A stretch of 63,171 bases of DNA, taken from the NCBI GenBank assembly GCA_031292275.1, contig JARLHL010000005.1, positions 1 through 63,171 on the forward strand, written 5' to 3'. Positions 1 through 8,988 of this stretch are shown here, in pieces; the first letter of the stretch is position 1, and the number at the start of each line of letters is the position of its first letter. The translations under genes were made by a program, and so were the position numbers. The notes below the pieces were generated by a model. The model saw nothing but the letters and a program-made list of their open reading frames with translations, was not told the DNA's origin and did not search any database. The DNA is from Desulfocapsaceae bacterium. GTDB taxonomy: Bacteria; Desulfobacterota; Desulfobulbia; Desulfobulbales; Desulfocapsaceae.

Positions 1-95
1 AGGTGAAAAGCGAGGCCGGCAAGGGATCAACATTTTCTGTCATTCTCCCCATAAAGAGCATAAGCGATGAACAAGAAATCGATACTGCTGGTTGA
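1..95 (+). CDS. Histidine kinase, C-terminal end (partial)
   Basis: This reading frame enters from outside the window and ends at TGA 93-95. It reads GEVKSEAGKGSTFSVILPI before a short tail. That is the G2-box and last strand of a GHKL/HATPase domain, the ATP-binding part of sensor histidine kinases. It overlaps the start of the following response regulator by 29 bp in another frame, which suggests the two are translationally coupled partners. Only the last 30 or so residues are visible, so the sensor type cannot be given. Confidence 0.75.
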   Translation, partial: VKSEAGKGSTFSVILPIKSISDEQEIDTAG

Positions 96-1062
96 CGATG
101 AGGAAAACATCCTGACTTCCCTGAGTTGGGCTCTGGAAAAAAATAATTTTACAGTCACGACCGCGGCCAACGGTCAGGAGGCCATTGATTGTCTCCGGAC
201 AACGCGATACGACCTGGTCATAACCGATCTGCTTATGCCCAAGATCGACGGCATAGGGGTCTTGGAGCAGGCAAAGGATCGTTATCCGGATATCAGCGTC
301 ATCATCCTGACCGGATACGGTGATATCGGCTCGGCGGTGAAAACACTGCAGATGGGGGCAGATGATTATCTCCAGAAACCTTGCGATGTTGACGACCTGC
401 TCTATAAGGCCAAAAGAAGCTTTGAAAAACAAGATCTGACCGCCAAACTTCAAATTCAGAACATTCAACTTAAAAACGAAATCGGCGCCCGCAAAACCGT
501 TGAGATGAGGCTCCAGGAATCTCAGGCCAACCTGGAACGGCAGGTAGCGGACAGAACGGCAGAGTTGAGTCACACCGTTGACGAGTTGGAAATCGCCCTG
601 AAGACATTGCAGACAAGAGAAAAAGAACTGCAGGAGAAGAACCGGGAGCTCAATGATATAAATACGACCTTAAGCATCATACTGAAGAGAAGGGAGAAAG
701 AACATAATGAAATAAGGCAAGAAATTGCCGAAAAAACAGTAGGAATGGTACTCCCTCTGCTCAAAAAGGCACAAAACCAGGCAACCGGCACAACAAAAGA
801 CTATATGGAGACCGCACAGGCAAATTTACTGGAGGCCTTCTCAAAGCATTCTCATGACAGTGTCCTGACAAACGCCAAACTTGCGCCCCGGGAATTGCAG
901 ATTATTCATTATATCCGGCAGAACAAGAGTACAAAGGAGATTGCCGATCTCTTGAGCCTCTCCGTCAGGACGGTAGAATCCTATAGAGAGAACATCAGGA
1001 AAAAACTCCGAATAACAAATCAGAAAAAAAGCCTCAAAAAATTCATCACATCACTCCTTTAA
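67..1062 (+). CDS. Response regulator, REC + coiled coil + LuxR HTH
   Basis: A 331-residue two-component regulator. Residues 1-120 form a receiver domain with the acidic pair DDEE near the N-terminus, the phospho-acceptor Asp in VITDLLMP and the conserved Lys in LQKPCD. Residues about 130-230 are heptad-rich and Glu/Lys-rich, predicting a long coiled coil that may dimerise the protein. The C-terminal 60 residues (APRELQIIHYIRQNKSTKEIA ... SVRTVESYRENIRKKL) are a LuxR/GerE-type DNA-binding helix-turn-helix. It overlaps the end of the upstream histidine kinase, its likely cognate sensor. The long coiled-coil linker is unusual for NarL/FixJ-type regulators. Target genes are unknown. Confidence 0.9.
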   Translation: MNKKSILLVDDEENILTSLSWALEKNNFTVTTAANGQEAIDCLRTTRYDLVITDLLMPKIDGIGVLEQAKDRYPDISVIILTGYGDIGSAVKTLQMGADDYLQKPCDVDDLLYKAKRSFEKQDLTAKLQIQNIQLKNEIGARKTVEMRLQESQANLERQVADRTAELSHTVDELEIALKTLQTREKELQEKNRELNDINTTLSIILKRREKEHNEIRQEIAEKTVGMVLPLLKKAQNQATGTTKDYMETAQANLLEAFSKHSHDSVLTNAKLAPRELQIIHYIRQNKSTKEIADLLSLSVRTVESYRENIRKKLRITNQKKSLKKFITSLL

Positions 1063-1857
1063 TACGGCAATGCATTACCATATTGCACGCTTGGCGCAAA
1101 AATAAACTCTTCCGCGGCTGCGGGAGGATATGACGACATACCGGGATGAGGTGCAGAAGCCGTGATGCCGAAAACTGCATTTGTACTTAATGCCATCGGC
1201 AAAGAGAACAGGGATAAAAATGCCCCTCCCGGGACTGGATTATCCCCGCGATGTCTGGCTGAAAAAGGAAATAAAATCCAAAAAAATCCCGGATCATCAA
1301 ATCAAAATAAATCTTTAATAATCATCATGTTGATCGACAAGACACGGTATTTTCCTACCGGATTCCGGTGTCGATTGCAGTATTGTTTTTTTCGCTTTTT
1401 CCATGCATTGTTCATAACAGTTTAACAGAATTGTCCGCCCGCAATACGAACGCATTCACTCTGTTGGCAGGGAGGGGAAATTGCCTCTCCCGTCTTCGAG
1501 AAAATGAAATCTTGCGTATAACCAAGATCCGGGAGATGGCCTCTTCCAGACAAACCGCCATGGCTGGATCAAGACTCACTGCATGTTGTGAAATCTTCTG
1601 CCCCAGGCAGATCAGGAGCCCAACTTCTACAGAGCATCCATATAACCACCAGCCAGCTATCATTTAAGGCGTTCCACCCAGATCTCATCAGAAGGATTCA
1701 GACCGAGAAAGGAAACCATCCCAGTTTCCAAATATGCGGTGGTTCGTGAGATCAAATTACCTGTTGCCGGCGAAAAGACTGTTTGTGACCTGAACCGGGT
1801 GAAGAGCCGACACCTCTGCAGGGCAAACGCGTCTCCAACGCCGCAGGAGATCCGGAA
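1063..1857. other. Intergenic stretch, no supported gene
   Basis: About 800 bp between two response-regulator genes. Short open frames occur on both strands, but none has a credible ribosome binding site, composition or family resemblance. I see no RNA gene or clear mobile-element end here. It may hold the promoter of the next gene or degenerate coding sequence. Confidence 0.5.
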
Positions 1858-2451
1858 ATGCGCAGAAAAGCCGTCCTTTTGGTCGATGATGAGGAATCTA
1901 TCCTTGAATCTCTGGGAAACTATCTTGAGCGGAGCGGTTTTAACGTTGAAACTGCGCGGTCCGGCAAAGATGCCCTGGCTGCATTCAGCTCCTCTCCCTT
2001 TGACCTGGTCATAACCGATCTGGTCATGGGCGGAATCAACGGGATCGATTTGTTGAAAGAGATCAAAAAAATGAAGGCTGAATGCGGCGTATTCATCCTG
2101 ACCGGCCAGGGAAATATGACATCGGCTCTTGCAGCGCTCCGTTCAGGAGCTGACGATTTTATCCTTAAACCCTGTGATGCAGATGAGTTGGTCCTGAAGA
2201 TGGAACGCTTAATTGAAAAACAGGATGCACTGAAAAAAATCAAGATCTACGAAAATTTTCTCCCGATTTGTATGTATTGTAAAAAAATCAGAGACGACGC
2301 GGGTAAACAGCCGGGAACCGGGACATGGCTGGGCCTGGAAGAATTTCTGCTCACGAAAAGCAAAGTTGCACTGAGCCATGGTTGCTGTCCCGAATGTTTC
2401 GACAAACAACTCCTGGATTTACCGACAAATAATGAGTTAAAGAGGAAATAA
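1858..2451 (+). CDS. Response regulator, REC + Cys-rich C-terminal module
   Basis: A 197-residue protein. Residues 1-120 are a receiver domain (VDDEES, VITDLVMG with the phospho-Asp, and the ILKPCD Lys motif), similar to the regulator at 67-1062. The tail (residues about 135-190) has the pattern LPICMYCKKIRDD, a conserved Trp, then SHGCCPECF. This four-cysteine module is common in environmental response regulators and PAS kinases and probably binds zinc. There is no recognisable DNA-binding or enzymatic output domain. The start is supported by an AGGAGA-like site a few bases upstream. The output of such proteins is not established; they may act through protein contacts. Confidence 0.85.
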   Translation: MRRKAVLLVDDEESILESLGNYLERSGFNVETARSGKDALAAFSSSPFDLVITDLVMGGINGIDLLKEIKKMKAECGVFILTGQGNMTSALAALRSGADDFILKPCDADELVLKMERLIEKQDALKKIKIYENFLPICMYCKKIRDDAGKQPGTGTWLGLEEFLLTKSKVALSHGCCPECFDKQLLDLPTNNELKRK

Positions 2452-2685
2452 TGGCCTGCGGGGATGGCCTTCTTTTTGACAGCAAGACTGAGCCCGAACA
2501 CTCCATCACCCCAATCAAGGGAAGAAGTTCTTTCGAAATGGAGGATTACCGGGTCGCACAGCCATGCGCCTCTTAGGCGCTTCAATGTTGAATTCCTTGG
2601 GCCTGACTCTTTGCCCAGGGATATCCGCGACAGTAAAATAGTTGGAAAATTTTCCTAACATCAGGGTTTAAGGAGGAAAAAGCAA

Positions 2686-4401
2686 ATGTCCCAGCCACGA
2701 TCCCTTGCTGAAATTGATCTCGCGCCGACTCCGGGGAAGACGTACTGCAGCATTGACCGGGAATGGCGGGAGGAATTCATCTATTTTCTCATGGTAGACC
2801 GCTTCCATGACAGTGAATGGCGGGAACCGGTATTGTCTCCAAACCGGTGCAGGGGAGTGACTCCGCCCGACAATGCCTTTTACGGCGGGACAATCAAAGG
2901 GATCACCCAGAATCTCGACTACATTGCCGGTCTCGGTTGTACGGCAATCTGGCTTTCACCGGTCTTCGGCAACAACGACGGGGCCTACCACGGGTATAAT
3001 ATCAATAATTATCTCGACATCGATCCGCGGTTCGGCACCAGCCAGGACCTGATCGATCTGGTTGACGCCGCCCACAGGCACCAACAGGACGGGCGTCCCT
3101 TTCCCCTCCGGGTCATCCTCGACATCGTCATCAATCACTCGGGAGACAACTGGTCCTATCCCGGCGGATACAGCTACAACTACTGTAATGACCAGCAGTT
3201 CCCCTTCGGCTATTGGCGGGATGCTGAAAAGCCTTTTCCTACCGAACTCCGCAATCCGGACTCCTACCACCGTCGGGGCAATATCAATAATTGGGACACC
3301 CCGCCGGAAAACCAGAACGGCGACCTTTGCGGCCTCAAGGATTACGCCAACGATGACGACCCAATAGGATCAGACGTCATCAACGCCCTGATCAAGATCC
3401 ACTCATTCTGGATCAAGGAGGCCGACCTGGACGGGTTTCGGGTGGATGCGGTCAAGCATATGGGAGATGTCTGCTGCTCACGTTTTTGCTCAGGCATCCG
3501 CGAATTCGCCTACTCCCTCGGGAAACGCGGCTTTTTTCTGTTTGGTGAATTGGCTGTTCCCGATGACAATATCATTGATCGCTATATCGGGCCAAACACC
3601 TCCAGACAGGACGATCAGACCGTTTTCTTCGGGATTGACTCAGTCCTCGACTTCCCGCTGGCCGAAGGCAAATACGGTGACCCGAGCCACCGTCCGCTCC
3701 GCGATGTCATAAAAGGATACGCCGGTCCGGAGACGCTTTTCAACCGTCTTGAGGCTCAGCGTCAACGGGCGCTGAACCGGGGGGAGTTGGGGCGCTACCT
3801 TGTTACATTCGTTGACAATCACGATTCGTTCTGGCAACCGGACGGGCGAATCGGGGCCGGGCCGGCACCCGATGAACAGATTATCGGCGCGGTCGGCTTT
3901 CTGCTTTGCGCGCTAGGCACCCCGTGTCTGTATTACGGTACCGAGCAGGGCTTTGAAGGAAAGGGAGGAGATAACGATATCCGGGAGGCCATGTTTGACA
4001 CCTCCCGGCCAGGAGTCAACCTCCTCAATACGGACTGCCTGATCTACAGTGAGATTTCTGCAATCGCTCGGGTAATGCGGTCCACCGAGGCACTGCGGTT
4101 CGGACGGATGTATTACCGCCAGATCTCGGGAGACGGGGAGCATTTCGGCTTTCCCTACGGGACAGACTACACGCTTGCCTTTTCCCGGCTCCTCTACGGC
4201 TCTGAGGTCCTGGTGGCATACAATGTCTCCAGCCAGGCCCGCAGCGATTACATCATCGTGGATGCCGCATATAACGGTCCGGCAAGCAAAAAAAACTTTC
4301 TCTACGGCGGTGCCGGAAGCGTGGAGGTGCAAAGCGCACCGGACGGCGCGCAATTCGTCCAACTCCATCTCGCTCCGTATCAGTTTGTGGTCTTGCAGTA
4401 A
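2686..4401 (+). CDS. GH13 alpha-amylase family glycoside hydrolase
   Basis: A 571-residue cytoplasmic enzyme (no signal peptide) of the alpha-amylase clan, acting on alpha-glucosidic bonds or transferring glucosyl units. The (beta/alpha)8 signature regions are visible: VILDIVINHS (region I), GFRVDAVKH with the nucleophile Asp254 (region II), FGELAV with the acid/base Glu288 (region III) and VDNHDS with Asp380 (region IV). The N-terminal EEFIYFLMVDRFHD is typical of amylases and trehalose/maltose enzymes. The start is fixed by AGGAGG about 9 bp before the ATG. The exact substrate cannot be read from sequence. It stands alone, with no glycogen genes beside it. Confidence 0.88.
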   Translation: MSQPRSLAEIDLAPTPGKTYCSIDREWREEFIYFLMVDRFHDSEWREPVLSPNRCRGVTPPDNAFYGGTIKGITQNLDYIAGLGCTAIWLSPVFGNNDGAYHGYNINNYLDIDPRFGTSQDLIDLVDAAHRHQQDGRPFPLRVILDIVINHSGDNWSYPGGYSYNYCNDQQFPFGYWRDAEKPFPTELRNPDSYHRRGNINNWDTPPENQNGDLCGLKDYANDDDPIGSDVINALIKIHSFWIKEADLDGFRVDAVKHMGDVCCSRFCSGIREFAYSLGKRGFFLFGELAVPDDNIIDRYIGPNTSRQDDQTVFFGIDSVLDFPLAEGKYGDPSHRPLRDVIKGYAGPETLFNRLEAQRQRALNRGELGRYLVTFVDNHDSFWQPDGRIGAGPAPDEQIIGAVGFLLCALGTPCLYYGTEQGFEGKGGDNDIREAMFDTSRPGVNLLNTDCLIYSEISAIARVMRSTEALRFGRMYYRQISGDGEHFGFPYGTDYTLAFSRLLYGSEVLVAYNVSSQARSDYIIVDAAYNGPASKKNFLYGGAGSVEVQSAPDGAQFVQLHLAPYQFVVLQ

Positions 4402-4826
4402 GAAGAGAGGCCTTGGCTGTGCAGAGTCCGCTGCTGCAGCTCGGTTCAATGAATTGGTTCAGGCCCGGCAGCAGGTGTATCCGCCAACTGCCGCCCGCAT
4501 CAAAATTTTCCATAAGATTTCTGTATGTTCAATAGAATACTAAACACGTTTTCCAGACAGAAACAGTATCATTACGATATCATATTGATAGAAAATAAAT
4601 ATCTCTACCACGAGAGACATTGTCGGGGAAAACCGCACAGCCTCCGATTTGCTCGCAGTATTTTTCAAGAGGACCGCTCACATCTGACACGCCTCTCAAG
4701 AGCCATGCCAGGCTGCCTTTTCCTGGCGGAACCATGAACGATAGGCCCGCAGTCGGCTGAGTTTCGCAACTGACCATATGCCGCCTGACTATACGTCAGG
4801 CGGCAACAACCTCTCAAGGAGCTCCC
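4402..4826. other. Intergenic stretch with hairpin 4780-4804
   Basis: No supported gene. A perfect 10-bp inverted repeat (GCCGCCTGAC, 5-nt loop, GTCAGGCGGC) lies at 4780-4804, about 20 bp before the next start codon. No T-run follows, so it is more likely a leader hairpin or factor-independent structure than a simple terminator. Confidence 0.6.
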
Positions 4827-5621
4827 ATGAACGCACAGTACAAATTGGGTAAAATGCCCGCGACCTATGACAAACGCGACCTCCAGTTCAGCAATTACCG
4901 CACCACCGCCCCCCTCCCGCCCTATCCAAAATATTTCGGCCACGAACAGCTTATTCCGGCGAAAGGCTGGCAAATGCTCGGCAACGGCCCGGACAATACG
5001 GTGTCGCCGGGGTTCCAAGGGGCCGGAGACTGTGTTTTTGCAGGCGGAGATCACGAGACCATGCTTTGGACCCTGGAGGGTGGAAAGCCGGCGGTGTTTA
5101 CCGGTGCCAACTCCATTGCCGATTATTCCGCGGTAACCGGCTACGATCCGGCCAATCCTGCCTCCGATCAGGGAACTGACGTCCGCACAGCCTTGGCGTA
5201 TAGGCAGAATACCGGCCTGATAGACTCTACCGGCAATCGCCATAAGGTCGCAGCCTATCTCGCCCTTGAGCCAGGGAACACTGACCATCTCTACGAGGCT
5301 CTCTACCTGTTTGGAGTCGTAGGAATCGGCATCCAGTTCCCCAGCTCGGCTATGGATCAGTTCAACGCCGGCAAGCCTTGGAGCGTCGTCAGCGGCGCCT
5401 CCGTGGAAGGGGGCCACTATATCCCCCTGGTGGCAAGACGGACCAACCTGGAATGCGTCACCTGGGGCCAGATTCAACAGATGACCTCTGGGTTCTACAA
5501 GAAATACTGCGACGAGGCCTGGGCCATTCTTTCCCCTGAGGTATTTAAAAACGGTACGGACCTGGAGGGCTTTAATTTTGCCCAGCTCCAGGCCGATCTG
5601 AATGCACTCTCGGGACAATAG
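4827..5621 (+). CDS. Papain-like (C1-fold) cysteine peptidase-like protein
   Basis: A 264-residue protein without signal peptide. The segment QGAGDCVFAGGDHE places a Cys in a small-residue context like the C1 peptidase active-site helix. EGGHYIPLV supplies a matching His strand, and WAILSPEVF follows about where the family end-strand lies. This arrangement resembles standalone papain-fold proteins seen in phages and many proteobacteria. No prodomain is present. The start is supported by AAGGAG 8 bp upstream. Whether it is catalytically active, and on what, is not known. It has no obvious operon partner. Confidence 0.6.
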   Translation: MNAQYKLGKMPATYDKRDLQFSNYRTTAPLPPYPKYFGHEQLIPAKGWQMLGNGPDNTVSPGFQGAGDCVFAGGDHETMLWTLEGGKPAVFTGANSIADYSAVTGYDPANPASDQGTDVRTALAYRQNTGLIDSTGNRHKVAAYLALEPGNTDHLYEALYLFGVVGIGIQFPSSAMDQFNAGKPWSVVSGASVEGGHYIPLVARRTNLECVTWGQIQQMTSGFYKKYCDEAWAILSPEVFKNGTDLEGFNFAQLQADLNALSGQ

Positions 5622-5969
5622 GAAGAGGCTGTCGCCGTGCTGAAGGAACTTGTCCCTCCGTTACCAATCATCCGGAATGGAGGGACAGGTTGGTCAACGC
5701 AGGATGGCGCCCCAGGGCAGCAGCGCAGGTCCGGGCAAGTCCAGGCGCGGGAGACGTCAACGGACTGTCCCCTTCCCGGCAGGACTGTGGCCGCTGTCCC
5801 CAGGGGAGGAAGCATATTAATTTCCGGGGAGAACATCAACGAACAGCTTGCAAAAAGGAAGGCAATAGGGGTATTCTGCCGGGGATGTCTATCAAATACT
5901 TGGCGGAGAAAAGACAGCCCGTCACGATTCCGTCTCAATATATTTTACCCGTGAAGTTACCCGATACGT
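5622..5969. other. Intergenic stretch, nothing recognised
   Basis: About 350 bp between the papain-like gene and the L,D-transpeptidase gene. No supported coding sequence, RNA gene or strong hairpin was seen. Confidence 0.5.
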
Positions 5970-6494
5970 ATGATTCACCATCTCTTTGCAGGCTTTCTTG
6001 TCCTAGGCTCTCTCCTGCTCTCAGCTCTTGACGCCGCTGCTGCTGAGCTTGTCATTTCAAAAGGAAACCGTCGTCTTGAATATAAGGATGGCGGGCTGAC
6101 CCGAGTCTTCCCCATCGGCCTTGGGGCGACGCCTGCAGGGAAGAAACTCCGGAAGAACGATCAAAAAACCCCCGAGGGACTGTATTATATCACCCACAAG
6201 AATACCGACAGCAAATTCAATCTCTCGCTGGGGATCAGTTATCCCAATCTTAATGATGCCAGGGCCGGATTTCGATCAGGGCTGATCTCCAAAGCCGAAT
6301 ACGCGGCCATTGAGAAGGCCCTGTTGCTTGGACACCTGCCGCCGCAGCAGACAGCACTGGGCGGCGATATATCCATTCACGGCAACGGCGCAGAAAACGA
6401 CTGGACCCGTGGCTGCATAGCCCTGGATGATAACGACATGAAATTTCTCTTCGAACACGTGCAGGTTGGCGACATGGTCACAGTTCTCAAATAG
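5970..6494 (+). CDS. L,D-transpeptidase (YkuD family)
   Basis: A 174-residue exported enzyme that forms or edits 3-3 peptidoglycan cross-links or attaches proteins to the wall. Residues 1-25 are a signal peptide (hydrophobic run, then LDAAAAE). The rest is a YkuD domain: the catalytic motif HGNGAENDWTRGCIAL contains the His, Arg, Gly and nucleophile Cys of the family HGx(n)S/TxGC(I/V)xL signature. The domain is short, with no LysM or peptidoglycan-binding module. It is monocistronic as far as can be seen. Confidence 0.9.
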   Translation: MIHHLFAGFLVLGSLLLSALDAAAAELVISKGNRRLEYKDGGLTRVFPIGLGATPAGKKLRKNDQKTPEGLYYITHKNTDSKFNLSLGISYPNLNDARAGFRSGLISKAEYAAIEKALLLGHLPPQQTALGGDISIHGNGAENDWTRGCIALDDNDMKFLFEHVQVGDMVTVLK

Positions 6495-6629
6495 AAGGTT
6501 GCGTCAGAAAAAAACGTAATTCCAATGCGGCGCCTCAGCCCCGGGGTTTTTTACGGGCATGCCGTTATAATTTCAGGCCCAGACAATTGATTCCGGGAAG
6601 ATCTTGTCCTATAATTTCTCGCAGAGAAC

Positions 6630-7343
6630 ATGGACATCCTCCAGACCAATACTTCGGGGTTTGACGTGCAGATTCCTCCTTCAGCATATAGTTCCCGGAA
6701 CAATCAGCCGGCCTCCTTCACGTCTCAGGATGGCGGGAACGGAAATCTGCAGTCTGCAACGGACAGCAGCACTCAGCAGCCGGATACCGTAAGCCTCTCC
6801 AATCAGGGAAAAGAACTGTCTGCCGGCGTCAATCCTGACCAGAATCAAAAAACTCTTGGGAGTACTCCCGCCCATCCTCCTGCGACAGGAACCGAGAGCC
6901 TGGATGCGCATGACCAGGAAGTGATCCAGCAGCTCAGGAATCGGGATGCCCATGTCAGGGCCCATGAGGCGGCCCATATGGCTGTTGCCGGACAATATGC
7001 GGCCGGACCGGCCTCCTTCACCTACGAAACGGGCCCGGATGGCGTAAAATATGCGATAGGCGGAGAGGTTCCCATCGACACCTCAGCGGAGAGAACGCCG
7101 GAGGCCACCATCCGGAAAATGGAAGTCGTACAAAGGACGGCATTGGCCCCTGCCGATCCCTCATCCGCAGACAGGCAGATCGCAGCGGAGGCCTCGGCAA
7201 AGCAACTTCAGGCCGAGCAGGAATTACAGGCGGAACAGCAGGAAAAAACAAAACCGCAGGCCTCATCGTCTCCGCGGACGACTTCCGGAAGCAGTCCGGG
7301 TCAGGCGAGTCAGGCCTATCAGGCCGTGGCCTCCCTGGCCTGA
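6630..7343 (+). CDS. Putative metalloprotease-like protein, SprA-related family
   Basis: A 237-residue protein. The N-terminal third is low-complexity, rich in Gln, Ser, Thr and Pro. The core (residues about 90-200) holds RNRDAHVRAHEAAHMAVAG, an HExxH-like zinc-binding pattern (HEAAH), followed by GPASFTYETGPDG and AIGGEVPIDTS. These are hallmarks of the SprA-related / CJM1_0395 family. The C-terminus is Gln/Ala-rich and probably disordered. No signal peptide is seen. The family is annotated as putative metalloprotease but its substrate is unknown. Confidence 0.8.
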   Translation: MDILQTNTSGFDVQIPPSAYSSRNNQPASFTSQDGGNGNLQSATDSSTQQPDTVSLSNQGKELSAGVNPDQNQKTLGSTPAHPPATGTESLDAHDQEVIQQLRNRDAHVRAHEAAHMAVAGQYAAGPASFTYETGPDGVKYAIGGEVPIDTSAERTPEATIRKMEVVQRTALAPADPSSADRQIAAEASAKQLQAEQELQAEQQEKTKPQASSSPRTTSGSSPGQASQAYQAVASLA

Positions 7344-7437
7344 CGGCATAATTCTTCTTTCCCTCTGCAAGAGGCAATCCACAGCCAGCCTCATCCGCTT
7401 CGCAATCAATCGGGAGAAACCACTCTCCGAACTGCTG

Positions 7438-8055
7438 TTACAACGCCAGAATGGTTGCAGTCCTGACGAATTGAGGATCGAGGATGACCTCCTCTTCCTG
7501 GCGGTCTTTCAGATAGACGAGGATATCCTTTTTGGTCGTTTCCGTTACATAGATCTTGCCCCTGCCGATGCCCTGCTCTTCCCAGCGGTCCTCAAAAGCC
7601 TGGATCTTTTTCCGGCTCAAGGTCCAGCTGAGCCCTTTTTCAATCGCCGTTATGGCGATCCTGTACACCCGCGCCGATTCAAAGGGAAACGGGCCTCCCA
7701 GGGCACGGAGATTTTCCCTGTCGCAGGATTCGAACAGCTGATCCCATACCTGGGGATCACCTTCGGAGACAAAGGGGGAATTAGTCAGGGTATAGAGCCT
7801 GAGCACCGCGGCCTCAAATCGTCCGGCCTCCCGAAAGGCCCGGTCGTTGTTGAAAAGAAACTGAATCCGGTCACGCTTGTGGAGCCTCATCATCGCCTCC
7901 AGGGGATCCCTCTCGGCCTCGACGGCTTTTCGCAGGCCGTCCAGCTTTTTCTGCTTCATCTCCTCATGCCGGGCCTGCATTTTCGGGTTATCGAAGGTCC
8001 CCATATACACATCCGGAGGATATAAAAATTCAATCGCCTCAAAATTCCAGCTCAT
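7438..8055 (-). CDS. Conserved hypothetical protein
   Basis: A 205-residue soluble protein that I do not recognise. It is charged and predicted mostly helical, with no signal peptide or membrane segment, no cysteine clusters and no nucleotide-binding motif. It is convergent with the SprA-related gene. An AAAGGAGA-type ribosome site precedes the ATG. Codon use matches the GC-rich neighbours, which supports a real host gene. Confidence 0.65.
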   Translation of the reverse strand: MSWNFEAIEFLYPPDVYMGTFDNPKMQARHEEMKQKKLDGLRKAVEAERDPLEAMMRLHKRDRIQFLFNNDRAFREAGRFEAAVLRLYTLTNSPFVSEGDPQVWDQLFESCDRENLRALGGPFPFESARVYRIAITAIEKGLSWTLSRKKIQAFEDRWEEQGIGRGKIYVTETTKKDILVYLKDRQEEEVILDPQFVRTATILAL

Positions 8056-8299
8056 TACATCTCCTTTCCTCTACAGAGCACCCGAAGCCATCCTTTCACT
8101 CTTCCTGACAGACACCGGCTCAGCCTCGGGTCTGGTATCCGGCTCCCTGAAGATATACAGAGTCCCTGAGGCCTTGTAAAGCACTCACACACAGCGGACC
8201 TTAATCCCGCGCTTTCACCGGACAACAGATGCCTAAGCCGCGGACAGGGAAGCCGGGGGCAGACATGGACCGCCTGGACCCGGCCTGCCCGCCGTGCGA

Positions 8300-8839
8300 T
8301 CACGCAATCATGCAGTTTTGGTCGATTTTAAAGACCTGCATCATGATGGAGTGATCGATCATGCTGACTCCCTGGGAGAGGGCGTCAACCATATCCCTGT
8401 CCTCCCAGCCCAAATCCCTGAGTCCTCTGATATCATCCTCGGTAATTGAGGCCGGGTCCTGCACAGCCCTGACCACAAAGGCCAGCATCGCCCCTTCATT
8501 TTCCTCCAGCAGCGACTGTGAGGGGTCGGCCTCCACCCTTCTAAGGTCCTCGTCCCCGACACCCTGCCTTTTCAGGATATGCCGATTAAAATCCATACAA
8601 AACGAGTAGTTGAGCCTGTGAGACACCAGATATCTGATATGGGCGAGAAGGGAAAAACTGAGAGTGGGATGCCTGGAAAAATAGCGAATCCGCTGGTACT
8701 GAATATCGAAGAGGGCCGGGCTCGCGCTCATCATTTCCATGGGTTTGGGAATAATGCCAATATTTTTCATAAACATCTCATATCCCTCCTTGACGGAACC
8801 TTCTGCCTCTGCCAATGAAACTGTGTTGATCAGTGCCAT
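8300..8839 (-). CDS. AhpD-like / carboxymuconolactone decarboxylase-fold protein
   Basis: A 179-residue all-helical protein of the AhpD/CMD superfamily, related to the peroxidase-associated subgroup. RYLVSHRLNYSFCMDFNRHIL matches the helix that normally carries the redox E-x-C-x2-C-x3-H motif. Here only one Cys (SFCMDFNRH) is left and the other is replaced, so classical AhpD disulfide chemistry is unlikely. An AAGGAG site precedes the start. It is divergent from the LysR gene at 8989 across an AT-rich promoter region, so it may be that regulator's target. The substrate is unknown. Confidence 0.75.
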   Translation of the reverse strand: MALINTVSLAEAEGSVKEGYEMFMKNIGIIPKPMEMMSASPALFDIQYQRIRYFSRHPTLSFSLLAHIRYLVSHRLNYSFCMDFNRHILKRQGVGDEDLRRVEADPSQSLLEENEGAMLAFVVRAVQDPASITEDDIRGLRDLGWEDRDMVDALSQGVSMIDHSIMMQVFKIDQNCMIA

Positions 8840-8967
8840 GCGCTTCTCCTTTTGCAGGTGTTTTTTCTAGAGTGCCGCAGATGAAAATGCGGGTTTGAGC
8901 TGAATATGCTTGGAAACTACCGCAAATTATATTATCAGTGAAATTAATTAATATTATTATATCAATA

Positions 8968-8982
8968 AGAATTCATAATTCT
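8968..8982. promoter_or_regulatory. Palindrome at LysR-type gene start, possible operator
   Basis: AGAATT-CAT-AATTCT is a perfect 6-3-6 palindrome of the T-N11-A kind bound by LysR-family proteins. It lies in the very AT-rich divergent promoter region, 6 bp before the preferred start codon. Binding there could give autoregulation. This is inference from position and symmetry. Confidence 0.4.
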
Positions 8983-8988
8983 ACAGCG

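Noticed and set aside
1162-1667. Short frames between the two response regulators
   Set aside because: No ribosome sites, low-complexity translations and no family resemblance.
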